From positions 102,076 to 166,075 of the forward strand of contig JXTC01000354.1 in assembly GCA_002914845.1 (NCBI GenBank): a stretch of DNA of 64,000 nucleotides, given 5' to 3'. The notes beneath the pieces were generated by a model that was given only the letters and a program-made list of their open reading frames with translations, had not been told where the DNA came from and searched no databases. This document shows, piece after piece, positions 22,931 through 35,990 of the stretch (position 1 is its first letter; each line of letters starts with the position of its first letter). This DNA comes from Trema orientale (Eukaryota; Streptophyta; Magnoliopsida; Rosales; Cannabaceae). Position numbers and translations under genes: made by a program.

Positions 22931-25349
22931 TTGTTGAGGGGGACGACTTCTTCTATTTCTTTTTCTTTTTCTTTTTTTTTTTGGTGTTTTTTTAAAATAC
23001 ATGTACCTAATTAATTGAACGTCTATTAAATGTCTTACTCTCTATGTTTTTTAATTAAGTAATGTTGGTTAGGTTTAATTGTCGTTCATGATTCGTTAAT
23101 TATATCTCTTCCTTGTATAGACTCGGTATATGATTATATGTGATAATATTTACTCCCAAAAAAAAAAAATGACACACACAATAAGGTAAAATTAATTGTA
23201 ATTACATATGGTTCGATTCTCTATGATTTTTTTTATCAATGTGTAAAAATTCCAACTGATATATTTTGTACATATACTACGTACACATTTACAGTGTGAT
23301 AAGTTAACAAACGAGGTTTATGTATACGTATTACCCAATATGTATGGCCGGTATTTATAATCGGTTGCATGACAATATAGTGGAATATTGACCCGGAATT
23401 TGTAATAGATTTTCTGTTGATGATTTGTCAGGGAAGTCAGTTTATCGATTCACTTAATTTTACTGGATGGAATATTTAGAATTTTTTTTCCTCGATTTTT
23501 TTTTTCTCATGGGAGTTTTTATATCTAGATAGGTTTTAGAATGCCAATCTTTCCCTTTATTTGGTTTTCCCTTTCTTTCTTCGGGACTAGTATGATAATT
23601 GTCACGAACTTTGTAATCTTTTTCCTTTTTGAATAGATTAGCTGCCTTTTTGCTTTGGGCTCTTTGGGACTGTTGATCGGTGCTAACATAGATGAAATAT
23701 GTGGTTAGCATTTCCTTCTTGCCTTGGCTGTAAAGTAGTTTTGATTTATTCAAATTAATAATTTACTAATAATAATAATAACCAGTCGCATGACATTATG
23801 TGAGACAAAATGTTATCTACTTACATATCCGTATGCACTGTGCATGAGATGTTTGAATTGTGATTGCTGGGGACGGCTATATGTGTGTGTGTATATATAT
23901 TGGTATTGAAATAGAGTAGTGATATCAAGCGTTTTCTAATAGTAGTTTTGAAAAATTTTAAATTATATTCTAGAAAATCTGAAATTTTTTTCTCTGTTTT
24001 CATACATGAGTAAGCATATAATTTATTATAATAAGAACGGTTTGAAATCGCTGATACGCGCGTTCCCATGTCAGAGTAAAGAATAAATCAAGTGGTGTTT
24101 GACTCTTTGTATTATGTATTAAATGTTTTCTGGCCCAGATCAACGCACATGTGAGATACTTGCGAATGCTCAAGGATTAAAATTTAGTTGACTTAAGGTG
24201 ATATTCCAAGTTTTACTTCGCTAGTGTTTTATAAATTGAATATGAATATTGCAGTTTATTAATATGTTGACTGATTTTTTACAATATATAAAACGTAAAA
24301 AATTGCCCTCTCTAAATTTATTTTTAAAATATAATGATTCAAGAAAGGAATACTCAGCTGAAAGCCTGAAACATTTATGTTAATTTTTTATAGATTAGTT
24401 GGAGACCCTGATTTGAAAGCTCGTACTCGGTCCAATGGATAAATAATATCATTGACCTTATATAGTTTTCATGTTACAATATAACATATTTTTTTGACTG
24501 ACTAGACGGTTAATTCCCATTCTTTTAATTTGTTGACTAATGCATTAGCACCACGCATGCACTTGCAATAACTTAATTAAAATGATGTTTTTGATCAAAT
24601 TGGATAATTGGCGCTATTAGTTACATGTTTGACACATGGCATGCACTCAAATGAAAGAGGGCCATTTTCTTATGCCCATTTGAATGTAGTTGTGCTAATC
24701 GAGAGGTAAAGAGCCAAGTACATTAAAATTTTCAATTGTTCATACGATAAATCTCTATTCTTAATCATGCAAGTTATGTATATGTTATATTATCTGGATA
24801 TAGCTGATTGTTGCAAGTATTATTTACTTACTTTATTGCCATGAAAAGTTCATTTATTGGAATGGTCCCATCTCCCCTTTCAAGCATACGAAAAGCTCCT
24901 GATTATATTCGCATACATAATTTGTAAGAAGCCATATTTTGGTCAAAATAAAATAAAAAATAAAAAGAGCAATTCCTGAAAAAAAAAAACTTCTTAGTTT
25001 TACACACAAACATTTGTACTGGAATAGTATATATGTCCTGAGTATTGAGTGATCATTTTCTATTTTTCTTCTTTTCCACATTGATTTTCTACTCTTAAGC
25101 AGGAATCGGAATATCAAAGAAAATAATAAGAGGTGCAACTAACATACAATAATTGAGAGCACAAGAAACATCAAAGAAGAGGCGATGAACCTTAAAAGAA
25201 AGTTCGTCCAATTTTGGAATAATCTTCAATAAGAATATATGTATACATGTATATATGAAGATAGACAAATGGAGTGAGGAATTAATGCATTTAAGAATAA
25301 ATAAATTAAGTCCTTTGTCTAATAGCAAGCATGCAGGAAACGAACACGG
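22931..25349. other. Intergenic, nothing established
   Basis: AT-rich DNA. A lysine-rich 97-codon minus open frame (23460-23753) has no recognisable domain, splice context or promoter, so it is not called as a gene. Confidence 0.4.
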
Positions 25350-25417
25350 AACAACCAATTAAATATTAGTCAATTTCATGCAGAACAACCAATTAAATAT
25401 TAGTCAATTTCATGCAG
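25350..25417. repeat. 34-bp tandem duplication
   Basis: The unit starting AACAACCAATTAAATATT is repeated exactly at 25350-25383 and 25384-25417. Confidence 0.85.
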
Positions 25418-26756
25418 CCCTAAGGGTGATAATCTATGTCAAAAAATTGACATGTTCCTGTACATTTTGACCAAATATACATGAGTATTTGTCTCTTTAA
25501 CAAGTTTTTGCTTCTTTAATAGGGAAAACTTTTCCACCATTTTTCTTAGATATATAAGTGGAAGAAAAATTTTGAGATTTTGACAAGTATTGTTGCGGGG
25601 CTAGATAATAATACTAGCCAGTCATGACGGAGCCAAGATTTCTTTTCAATGAGGTCATTAGACAACCTAATTTGTTTTTTCCCGATTAATTCAGATTCTG
25701 AATGTAATAATGACACAAAAGATAAAGTGACTTGCTTATCAGAGAAAGAAAAGAAATCAAAAACGAAATTTCCACATTCAAGAAATTTACATGAAAATAC
25801 AAACCTAAGAACTAATTAATCTTATTTCAATAGATAAAAGCATCTTGAGGATTTATTTTTTATCTATAATTATTTTATTTTCTCTTTGAGATTCGGAGTA
25901 GCAATAACACATAAAGTCAGTCTTTCAAAATCCCATTTTTTTTTGGGGCCGGAGTCTATTGTCACCCTTTTTATCTGCACTCCCTATCCTATAGCTAAAT
26001 ACATATCTTAATTATGTTTAAAACTTAATAACTACTTAATATACCTTTGATTGTTACTAAACTATCCTTTTATTATAATTACATTTTTTCTCTTCTCACT
26101 TACACCCTTTTTCATTCCTAATCTTCTTTTTTTGCCTTTTCTTCTCAAAAATCCACCCTCTTTTATCTTTTTCATATTTTTCTTTATGCATCTCTAGTCT
26201 TTTTAACCTAGAAAACTCAAGTTGATCACTCATTTTTTATAAGCGAGTTATAAAAATTGACAATTTAGCTTTATAGGTGCTGAACATGAAAAATATTATA
26301 CATGATTATTTTTTCAATAAATTACTGTGAAAATTTGAGTTTTGTATAATAATCATATAAAATATATGTAGATACACATATATTAGCCTTATAACTCCTT
26401 ATGGTGACCGTTATTTCGGGAAAAAAAAAATTACTCCTAGTGGTGATTGTATATGTAAAATATTATACGAATCGGAAATTTTGGTAATACAGGATATATC
26501 TTCGGTAGGTGATAAACAAAAACCATAAAATCCAGAGGTTATATGGTCCAAGTCTTATGAAGGTACTGAGGTGATTTCACGATCCTAATTTTCGTATCAC
26601 TCATTTCACGCCAAAAGTACAATGGCTCTTGTAGATATGACAAATAAAATTTAATCATCGTATAATTTTTTAGTTCATATTATTTGTATTTAAGATATAT
26701 ATATATTTATGAGTAAGTTTTCAGTGAGTATTTTTGTTTTTGCTCTATGGATAGGT
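25418..26756. other. Intergenic, nothing recognised
   Basis: AT-rich DNA. GACGGAGCCAAGATTT at about 25627 resembles the repeat end at 2804 and may be a remnant. No gene was seen. Confidence 0.35.
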
Positions 26757-26773
26757 AAGTATGACTAATTTTG

Positions 26774-26943
26774 TAGCCAACTGGGGTTAGCTCAGTTGGT
26801 CCAAGGTTTGAGGGTTGTGTGTGTGTGTTTGGGGGGGGTCAGGGGTTCAAACCTTGGTAGTGTGTGTGTGTGTGTCATTTTCCTTTAATTTGTAGTAAGT
26901 GGTGGTCATTAGTTAAGCCCCACTTTTTAAAAAAAATAATAAA
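26774..26943 (+). mobile_element. tRNA-derived SINE, copy 1
   Basis: The 170-bp element has an RNA polymerase III A box TAGCTCAGTTGG (26788-26799) and B box GGTTCAAACC (26844-26853), as in tRNA genes, then (GT)n and an A-rich tail. It is flanked by an exact 17-bp target duplication AAGTATGACTAATTTTG at 26757-26773 and 26944-26960. The same element recurs at 47342. There is no coding capacity; mobilisation would rely on a LINE. Confidence 0.9.
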
Positions 26944-26960
26944 AAGTATGACTAATTTTG

Positions 26961-27915
26961 AAATAAACTTATAGTAACACATCTCATTTAATATATTAAT
27001 TTCCAATTCATTTTTTTTATTTCTTTCCTTTTTGAAAATTTAATTTTTTTTAATTATCTTTAATTTAAAACTATATATACTATTGTATCTTCAATATTTT
27101 ATAAAATTTCTTTTTAACTATACGAAATGTAAATCCTAGGTAGCATAATTTTTATATTATGAATAAGTTATTTTCTTAAATAAAAAAATTACGAATAAAG
27201 TAACTACATTGAAAGAAAATTTATTTGAAAAATAATTATGCGTGAATCAACTTAAAATTTATACATCTTTTGTTGTTTTTTTTTCTAGCGATTAAGATAG
27301 TTGAGAGTGATTTGGGATTATTAAGTATTTTTCATAAGTTTCATTTTCTTATGAAAAAAAAAGATAACAAAAAAAATTAATCAACTCATCAGGTTACCCA
27401 TCTTTTTTTGTTTTAAATATCTTTCTATATTTATGTATGTATTAATTATAATAAATTTTTTTATAAATCTACCAATATTATTTTAGCCATTAGATTAAAA
27501 TCTAATAGTCCAATTTAGAGTACCCATCGATGGAGTAAAAGTAAAAATTCTTATTGAAACATCACCATATATATATATATATACACACTTTCGAAAAGAA
27601 AAATATTGTTTACAAGACGTGTGTAAAGAGATATTCTTAAAATTGCTTATATACTAAAAGTAATTTTGTTCATAGTTATTTTGGTAATTAAAAAATTACT
27701 AATAAAAGGAATGAGAAGAATAGAGAGAGATGGGTGTCAATATACACGTTTGTTTTTTTTTTAGTTCTCTCTGGATTTTATTTTGAAATCTTTATAGAAA
27801 ATGATAGTTCAAATTTAAGTTGGTCTTTTGAGTTGGGGTAAAAGAGACGATTCACACTTTAGAATAGTGATGAGCTCAACCGGGAAAGTAGAAACATCTC
27901 ATCTTGCATGTACAT
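26961..27915. other. Intergenic, nothing recognised
   Basis: Very AT-rich with no gene or clear repeat boundary; a short (TA)n run lies near 27568-27582. Confidence 0.4.
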
Positions 27916-27918
27916 TTA

Positions 27919-28213
27919 GGCTCCGTTTGAAATTTAGATTTTTGAAGGGAAAGAAAAAAAAATTCTAACGGATTCCATTTTCTCTTGTTTGGATTAAAAC
28001 AAAAAATAATTGAATTTTTTTTCAAAAAAAGCAAAAGCTTGATTTGATGTTATTTTTTAGTATATTATAAAATATTGACACATTAATTAGTAAAACAAAA
28101 AATGTGAAAATAAAGTTCTATAAACTTTTAAAAAAAATATTTTTCTCTTTCTTTTTCTATGACTTTTTCTTTGCAATTTTTTTCTCTTCAAAATCCGAAT
28201 TCCAAACAAGGCC
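27919..28213. repeat. Tourist-like (PIF/Harbinger) MITE
   Basis: The left end GGCTCCGTTTGAAATTTAGA and right end read in reverse GGCCTTGTTTGGAATTCGGA are inverted repeats that continue through TTTTGAAG and GAAAGAAAAA. The flanks are TTA at 27916-27918 and 28214-28216. The TTA duplication plus the GGC...GTTTG end is typical of Tourist elements. Confidence 0.75.
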
Positions 28214-28216
28214 TTA

Positions 28217-28899
28217 GAAAGAAAAGAAATTTAGTCACGGCCATGGCTCCACTTCGCTCCACCGTTGGTTGTCTGGCACTGCCCATGCACTTTAATATCG
28301 GGTTTTAGCAAAATGGATTATAATAAATATTTTTTTTAATAAAAAACTAAAGGACTAGAAATATCAATTGATGTATCAAGTATATAATTAACTAATTTAC
28401 TCAGTATTAAAAATAATATAAGTATATAAATTAAATAGCGGATTATTCCCATAAAAAAATAAATAAATAGCGGATTATTGTTTTTGACCTTATTCCAAAG
28501 TTCAAGGTAAAAAATAAGACAACACATCCCCACCCATGCATCAACAAGATTTGACCCAATTTGAACAATTCAACCAGATTCGAATATCTTCGGGAAAAAA
28601 AAATGTACAACCACATATTTATTTTTGACTTGGGGGAAAATTTTTGACCTCGAACACAAATTTAACTGACGTGGTCGAAAAATCAAATCTGGACGAATCT
28701 AAACGTCATTTTTCCTATTCTAAATGTGTTTTATAACTGAAATTTTCCATACAAATCGAATCTAAAACACTAATTATTAATGCCAAAACCTCTATTTTGC
28801 ATTTTCTTTCCTAAAAATGCAATCCAACAACAAAAAAAAAGTATAGATAAGAAGACGATGACGAAGATGAGGACTTGTTGGTCGGAGATGGAGCAAGAA
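28217..28899. other. Intergenic, nothing recognised
   Basis: AT-rich spacer between the MITE and the solo LTR, with no gene. Confidence 0.4.
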
Positions 28900-31439
28900 T
28901 GTAATAACCAGATTTCTAAATGGGTATTTCGGTAATTTAAATCAAATGAAATTTTGCTAAATTTAAAAAAAAAAAAAACTGCAATGAATATGGACTTAAT
29001 TAAGCCTAGGTGCATTTGGACTAAATTGAAAAAAAATTTGACAATCAGGGGCTAAATTGTAAATATATAAGGGAGAAATTGAAAGAATATTTTAAAATTT
29101 GGGCAAAAGTGCAATTATTGAAATAGTGTCCCACACGTTCTGAGAGGGACATGTGTGCTATAGTTCCTGAAGTTGCCTTTAAAACCCTGGAGTCTCTTCT
29201 CTTTTTCGCGAAGGCCCTTGAACACCTCAAAACCACCAGTCGTCAGCCACTGTTCACGAGCGGCTGAACTACCGCCCTACTGGCCAGATGCACCGGCCCG
29301 CATGGTGCGCCGCCCAGGGACGATGTCGCACCGTCCTTCCTCGCCGCCTGACGCCGCCTAGAGCCAGAGATCGAAGCCTTCAAAAAAGACACTTGCCGAA
29401 TGATTTTTCGACCGTTGAGCCACCGTCTGATGTCGCATGCCCACACCATCGATACGTGACACCTCATCGTGAGGTTGCCATCCATCTCTGACAGATCTTG
29501 ACTAGTAACTCGCTGCCGGTGAGTATTTTCCAAGTTTGGCCATTTTTCGAATTAAAATATGGTATGTTATTAACTATTTAGGAGATAAAAATTATATGAT
29601 GTAAAAGATGAGTTTGAATCATGAGCAAATACGATTTTGTGGCGTTAAAATGATATCCAGAAATACGTTAATTTTTGAATTGAAAAAGTGGACGTTTTTC
29701 TAATTATTTTGAAAAAGTGATATTTTTATAACTTTCGGATTTTAAAGCTCAATTAATGCTCGGGACTTCGAAACTGAATTCGGACTTCGAATTCAGACTT
29801 AGTGAGGTTGAGAGATAAATTTTGATATAAAAATATCATTATATTCTAAAGTGGTACGAAAATCGAGATAATAGCTCGCAAATATTATCGTTTTGTGTGC
29901 CACAGGCTGGGTTCCACATCGGGACCCATTTTCGACAAATTAGATGTCTAACCTAGTATTTTTGGTGCTCTGAATATAGTGGTGGTATCTGTTTCTCAAT
30001 ATGAGGGTTCGGTGGAAAAGTCATTTTTTCAAATGGACTTACCAGGGATCCTAAAACGACCGTACAAACACCCAAGTGACCAATGGGAATTTCTTCGAGC
30101 GTCATTTACTTGGTATTACTACCATATAGAGGTAGGAGTGTAATTATCTAGTTTTATACCTGTTTTGATTTATAATTGCATTATAATTGATTTATGAAAA
30201 ATCGTGGTTTATGTGATGGTTTAATAAGTTATGGAAACACGTTGGATTATACTGGGATTGGAATGTGTAAATTTTTATACGTATTTTTAAATTGTGATTA
30301 TAAAGTAATACAACGGTGTGCTGCCTGTGTTACAGTAAATCCCAGAATAATGCCAAGTGGAATTTTTAAAGCATGATTTGATTAGTTCTTTGATGCATGG
30401 TTATTGTAAACTATTAAATATTGTACATACCATAGGATCTTAGGCATCTTAGGCATGAGATATATCTTAGGCATCGCGATGGTAAGTGGGTGGCCAGTAT
30501 CCCCGCCCTCGGTGAGAGCCCGTAAATCTGCGTGGGATCTTCTGATTACTCTCACTCAGTAGGCAGAGTCATTCAGTTATCCTTTCGGTTCGGTAGGCAT
30601 AGACACATAGGTATCCCTCCGGTTTTCTGGGATAGGTATCAGGTAGAGAGTACTTAGTACACGTAGTACGAGTTTCTCTGGTTCGTGATGAGAGGATGCG
30701 AGCTCATGGGATGGGATGATTTATGATATGTACAATGACGTGGTATTATTTTTTGTTTTGAATATGTGAATATTTTGGATATCAACTAATTTATGAACTT
30801 GGTTTATAAATGGAATTTGGAAAAGGAATTAATCATGCATCTTTGGTAAAATTGCATCCATTTGAAAAGGTAATTGAATTTCTACTGAGCATGTGAATGC
30901 TCACTCTCCCTACTTCTCCTACTTTTAGGTATTCGTCTATTTGAAGTAGTAATCTCGGCGGTCAGACAAGCTGCGTAGCTTGTACTTGCTTTGTCACTCC
31001 TCTTCCTTGATGAGTATCTATTCTCTGTTAATTTCTTTTTTCTTGTCAACTTATTTAGCCAAGATCAATAACTTTACTAAGTAGATATATAAGGATGATT
31101 TTCTTATTAATTTGAAAACTTGAAACTACAAGTGATTTAATGTAAATTATTTTGGACATTAAACTAAAATTTTCAGTTAAATTCAATTTATTAAAATTGA
31201 TGGTTTCAACAAGTATTCAAATAAGATAATTGAAAATTTTCCAAAAACCTTATCGGGTATTTTTCTTAAGTAATTAAAAACTAATAAGGATTTTGAATAT
31301 TATAGAATTCATAATAATTTGAGGATCAAAACGAAGTTATCTAATACTCGATTTCTCCTGAATTTAGTAAAATTAATACTTTATTATATTTTCACGTAAA
31401 ATTACTATAAGTCACAGTTTTGGATTTCCGGTCGTGACA
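28900..31439 (+). mobile_element. 2.54-kb solo LTR of an LTR retrotransposon
   Basis: It begins TGTAATAACC, ends GGTCGTGACA (the TG...CA LTR rule) and is flanked by the exact 5-bp duplication AAGAA (28895-28899 and 31440-31444). There are no internal protein domains. A TTTAAAA box near 29178 followed by CT-rich sequence may be its promoter. Much of it (about 29180-31439) is repeated in diverged form at 53925-56188. I infer that two LTRs recombined and deleted the internal region. A non-autonomous element that never had pol is less likely. Orientation follows the TTTAAAA box and the second copy. Confidence 0.8.
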
Positions 31440-32238
31440 AAGAAGAAGAGGACAATGAATGGTGGATGGTGGAGAGTACGGCTAGGGAAGAAGAAGACTT
31501 TTTTATTTTTATTTTTTTTCCTCCTAGATGTATTTAGATTTTCAGCATATTTTAGGGTCTCGTAAAATAATTTTATATAAGTGGCAAGTAAGGCAATTTT
31601 TTTACTAAGTTATTGAGCAAGATTTACTTATCATCAAAAGAACATTAATTGTCCCATGGTGTAGATTCCGCTAATTTGAATTTAGTTTATTGGTTAATAT
31701 ACCTAGTGTAAAATTTTTTATATTCGACCATTTACTTATTAAAAAAAAAAAGTAACCATTTACTAATATGTGGGGTAGAAAGGAGACAGTTTACTAAAAT
31801 TACTCCTTAAATCGATAATAAACTAAAAAGCTCTTTTATCACCACCACCGATTATTAATTATTATTAATACCAGCTTTCAACGATCATAATTTCTACATA
31901 GCGACATTAAAAATACTCTTTTATCATTACTTATAATTATTGTTATCAATTTTAAAATAATCATAAATATATATGCGTGTATATTAGGTAATGCATAACT
32001 TTATATGACTGGGTAGTCTTGATTGGTAATAATATTCCATCTTCGATATTGAAGTTTAAGATTATTAATCCTTACTCTTAAAAAAAATTATGTGACCTGT
32101 CTTATTATAAAGATACATGATTTTGATTTTAAGGACATCGTGGTATTTTTTTCTCCCTAAGATATATTTCATCCCTTGGTGTATGGGAAACTTTAGTACT
32201 ACAGTTGAAGATCTTGACTAGTATAATCAAAATTGCAG
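31440..32238. other. Intergenic, nothing recognised
   Basis: AT-rich. No upstream LRR exons that would belong to the fragment at 32239 were found. Confidence 0.4.
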
Positions 32239-32304
32239 ATTTCTTGGAAATAATAGCTTGTCTGGAGTCCTTCCAAGCCAACAGAGTGATGGACTTGATA
32301 ATAT
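32239..32304 (+). pseudogene. Orphan LRR exon of a receptor-like kinase
   Basis: A 66-bp open segment sits between a TTGCAG acceptor and a GTAAGG donor and reads FLGNNSLSGVLPSQQSDGLDNI. This matches an extracellular leucine-rich repeat exon of the LRR-VIII (At1g56130-like) receptor kinases as I remember them: the last repeat before the malectin-like region. Exon size and phase (split codons at both ends) fit. No neighbouring exon is visible within about 1 kb on either side, so I infer a relic of a deleted or fragmented gene. Confidence 0.6.
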
Positions 32305-32930
32305 GTAAGGCATCTTATTGCTATATCATATTATAATTAATCTAGAAAGCAACTGTATTTAATCAGGTATATATATGCACTTTGCATTCTCTTTCTTTCA
32401 TTAACCATAATCTCTCTTAGTAAATGTACATTCTTTCACGTATTGAATATCATATATCTTGTCCCAATTACCTCAGAACCTCTAAAACAAAAATTATTGC
32501 AAGAGTTGTATTTTATCTGAACACGTCTTATCAAATAATCATTGCAAGCATTGTATTTATTTATTTTTATCAAGTTGCTAATTGCTAACTTAACCACAGT
32601 ATTTTGGTAAATATTTATTCTCTTATTAACTCATACATCCTGGTAATATATTTAAGTTAATGAAATTATTAATATTCCCAAATTAATGATAATACTTATA
32701 AGCATGAGCCATAAATACCATATTTTCATTTCTTTTTGTAAAAAAACACAATATATACGCATTGATACACCGTGAAATCAATTGAAAACATAGATCCCAC
32801 TAATGAGAGGGGCCAACTTTTCTCTCATAAATGAATCCTTTATCCCCACCTACCCTTTTTTTTTCAATCAAACTAAGAAATTTATTCATTAATCAAATAA
32901 GCTTATTTTGATAATGTGATGAGGGAGTTA
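32305..32930. other. Intergenic, nothing recognised
   Basis: AT-rich sequence after the LRR relic. The following LRR/malectin exons are not recognisable. Confidence 0.4.
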
Positions 32931-32934
32931 ACTA

Positions 32935-34478
32935 CCAACAAATCAAGTATTTTTATGTTCAAATAATTGTATGTTCTCAAGTATTTTTATTGGTTTGATG
33001 TTATTTTGTGTTTTTGTTATAAGAGAATAAGAAATAAGATATAGTGTATTTTTGGGCACTAAAATAGAGATTTTTAATGCCTTCTTGGGAGCTAGCAAAG
33101 CCGATTGAAACACGGTGATTTGTAGCCATTGGAGTACAAGAAAATATTCTCTAAAAGATTTGAGCAATACAATATTGATTGGTAGCTTAAATGTGCAAAG
33201 AAAGACTCATTGGAGAGTTTGGATAGCAAAGATGGCGCTTCAGCACAATTCATTGGCACTGATTTTTGGCAAACAGCAAGGGGAGCACCATGGCTCTTGA
33301 ATAGTACTGCAGAGAAAAATTTCCAGAATAATGAGCGCCACGGCACTGGCTGTTAAGCGTCATGACTCTTGAACAGTAGTTTGCCACAACACTATCTAGA
33401 AGGAAAAAAGTTCCAGAAGGACCAGAACTATGAGCGATGCGGTGCTGTCCAATGAGCGCCACGGTGCTCTCCTGCATCTGTAGCTACATTTTTAGCGAGA
33501 TTTCTAATACAATCTCGGCCCTTGATTGCATTCGATCGAATGGTTAGATTTTCTTCCGTATTAGGTCATTTGGGTACCCTATAAATGCTTACTTAAGCCT
33601 CCATTTTAAGGTATAGAGAGTTGGAGAGGAGACACACCTTAGAGCTCAGAAAAATCTTAGAGAGAAGAGAGCCTTGGAGTTGAAATTTGGAGAGGATACT
33701 TGGGAGAGATGCTTGAAGAATTGAAGGCTTGGAGTTCTACCTCCACAAAAGAGTTTTCTCTTCCTCTTTCGTACCCTAATATTATTTGAATTTTGTATTG
33801 TGCTTGATTTATGAACATATTTAGAATATAAATTTCTTATTGAGATTAGTAATGGATTCTTCTATATTGAAATTAATTGCTATATGCTAGGGGAATGATG
33901 TAACTTGTTCTTTGATTCTATGTCTTGATTTTCTTATATGTTCTTTAATATTTGTCTAGAATGTATTTATGCTACTCTATATTTAATGCTTCTTGATTAA
34001 TTGGTCACTAATCGGATGATTTAGTTTCTAGAATTCTGCACTCGAGATAAGGAATTTTAGATACGACCATATGATAGTATAACCTAAGAGCGTATAGAGT
34101 TCGAGAGATCATGTACCTTCTGAAGCTATGATTGAAGAACCATTGAATATAATGAATTCTTAATTTCTAGATTCAGGATAAAGATATTAGAATCAAAATT
34201 TAGGAATAAGAGAACAGAAATAACTTCAGGTTCTTGGCTTATAAACTAGGAATAATTAATTAGAACGCAATTGGTAATCCAAAGACATAATTGATAGTTA
34301 TTTATTTAATTATAAATTCATTAAGTTTGCTTACCTAGATAAAATTAGGTTATGATAATTCCAGTACTTAGTAATAATTTGGCATCCAATTCCTCGTGAG
34401 ATCGAATTTTATCATTTTATTACTTGTTTACGACCCGTATACTTGCGATTATTATACGTATATGTATTTCGCGTAACA
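32935..34478 (+). mobile_element. LTR-like sequence (probable solo LTR, Athila/Tat-like), left edge unresolved
   Basis: The middle has a promoter-like CCCTATAAATGC (about 33577) followed by GA-rich leader. The right end, with CCTCGTGAGATCGAA, ACGACCCGTATACTTGCG and CGCGTAACA, is like the 3' end of Athila/Tat-type LTRs as I know them. Multiple ATGAGCGCCACGG-type short direct repeats occur at 33330-33470. No primer-binding site or pol sequence follows at 34479, and no matching target duplication was found, so this is a fragment or an old solo LTR. Confidence 0.45.
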
Positions 34479-35480
34479 TTACTAGTTTGATACAAAAATT
34501 GCATTACAAGGAGCGAACATCAATGAAATCATAGTCTTCTACTAATGAATAATCAATGAGGAAATGCATAATATAACAATGGTATAATTACAGTTCTATG
34601 AAATATTCCTCTTTTTCCTTTTAATCACCATATACTATCAGAGTTGACTTACTATCACTTATTTTTCTATTTTTTTATATTTTTTATAAATAGATCTTCA
34701 AAAGTTTAATATCTTCTACATTTGAATCTTGCAAGTATTTAAAAGAAAACCACACAAGAATTAAGGAAAACTTAGTAATTATTAAAATTAATAAAATTCA
34801 CATAAATCTAGAATCAAGCGAGAGAAAACATCTACTAACTGTAGATTTATGCTAATAAATAATGCTTTTACATATAGATAAGAATTATTGAAGGAAAAAA
34901 AAAAGATCCTACCGAGAGATCCTAAGAATTCGCCTCTCTGAAAGAATGGAGATCTAGATAGATGAAAATAAAGCGGTTGGGAATTGAAAATATGAGCCTT
35001 TATATCTACCACATATATACATTTATGTTATGAAAGAAACGTCTTAACACTTTTCTCCATTTTCTTTTACTTTAGCTTTTTATTTTTCCATCCTACTTTT
35101 TTCAATTTCTTTTAAAAAAAAAAAAAAACTTCATTCATTCCAATTATAAATTTATTAAAAAAATCGTATTAAAAAATAAATAATAACGATAGTCAATCAG
35201 TCAAACTATTATATTTAACTTGCGCACACATAAAAAGAATAAAAAATAATGCACGAGATCTAAATGATGTGTACGTAAATTCATAAGAGAGATGACAATA
35301 GAGCTCCATCAAAGAATTTCAAATTACCTACCACCTCCTGATTTGCCTTTTTGATTAACACAATGATACATCTTCCAAAACAGAATGATCTTTAATGTTA
35401 TAAATTTTTCCAAATCAAAATCCTAGAAGTTTTAAAACTATAAGAAAAACACAAAATACTAAACCAAATCAATAGAAATA
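34479..35480. other. Intergenic, nothing recognised
   Basis: AT-rich, with a poly(A) run near 35115. No gene was seen. Confidence 0.4.
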
Positions 35481-35483
35481 AAC

Positions 35484-35525
35484 ATATCTCTCTCTTATTT
35501 CTATTTAGAAATAAGAGAGAGATAT
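35484..35525. repeat. Perfect 20-bp palindrome with 2-nt spacer
   Basis: ATATCTCTCTCTTATTTCTA (35484-35503), TT, then its exact reverse complement (35506-35525). It can extrude as a cruciform or form a strong RNA hairpin. AATAGAAATAAA repeats flank both sides. Confidence 0.85.
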
Positions 35526-35794
35526 ATAAATAGAAATAAATATATAGTGCGGTGAAAGTAAACCCACTTAAAACTAAATAAATGGGATTAAAAACCTCCA
35601 CACATAAGAAAAACGTACATTAGGAGGAAAAAATCTAATAGGGGAATCCTACTGGAGGGAAAGATTAACAAGCATCTCGATCTCCCTCTTAATTTGGTGT
35701 GGCGTAAATCAATATAGGTAGACATTATTAGTGAGACAAAAGTGGAAAATTTCGTACAAAGACAGACTCTTTTCCTTTTCCTTATTTTTATCAA

Positions 35795-35990
35795 GTGTCT
35801 TATAGCAAATTGACCGAATTTTAAGCTCATTTTAAGTAAATGACTTTTTTGTAAATGCTATAGCAAAATAATTTGTACATTAGTATATATATCAAATGTG
35901 AAATATGATATACCAAATTTAAAAATTAATATACATAAACTAAAACTGATATATAAGTAGATATACCAAATTTAAAATACAACCATTTGA
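35795..35990 (-). repeat. ~290-bp MULE-like MITE, diverged reverse copy
   Basis: Read on the minus strand it carries ATTTGGTATATC, CATTTGATATATATAC, TTTTGCTATAGCATTT, CATTTACTTAAAATGAGC and GGTCAATTTGCTATAAG, in the same order as the copies at 1606, 60806 and 63498. The outer end is degraded. Confidence 0.45.

Noticed and set aside
23460..23753. Lys-rich 97-codon minus-strand open frame
   Set aside because: It has no recognisable domain, promoter or splice context, and its composition reflects T-rich DNA on the plus strand.
26788..26853. Possible genuine tRNA gene
   Set aside because: A and B boxes are present, but there is no cloverleaf or acceptor stem, and the A-tail and target duplications show a SINE.
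29173..29533. Open frames on both strands in GC-rich sequence
   Set aside because: They lie inside the solo LTR leader region and show no protein domain; the second LTR copy does not preserve them.
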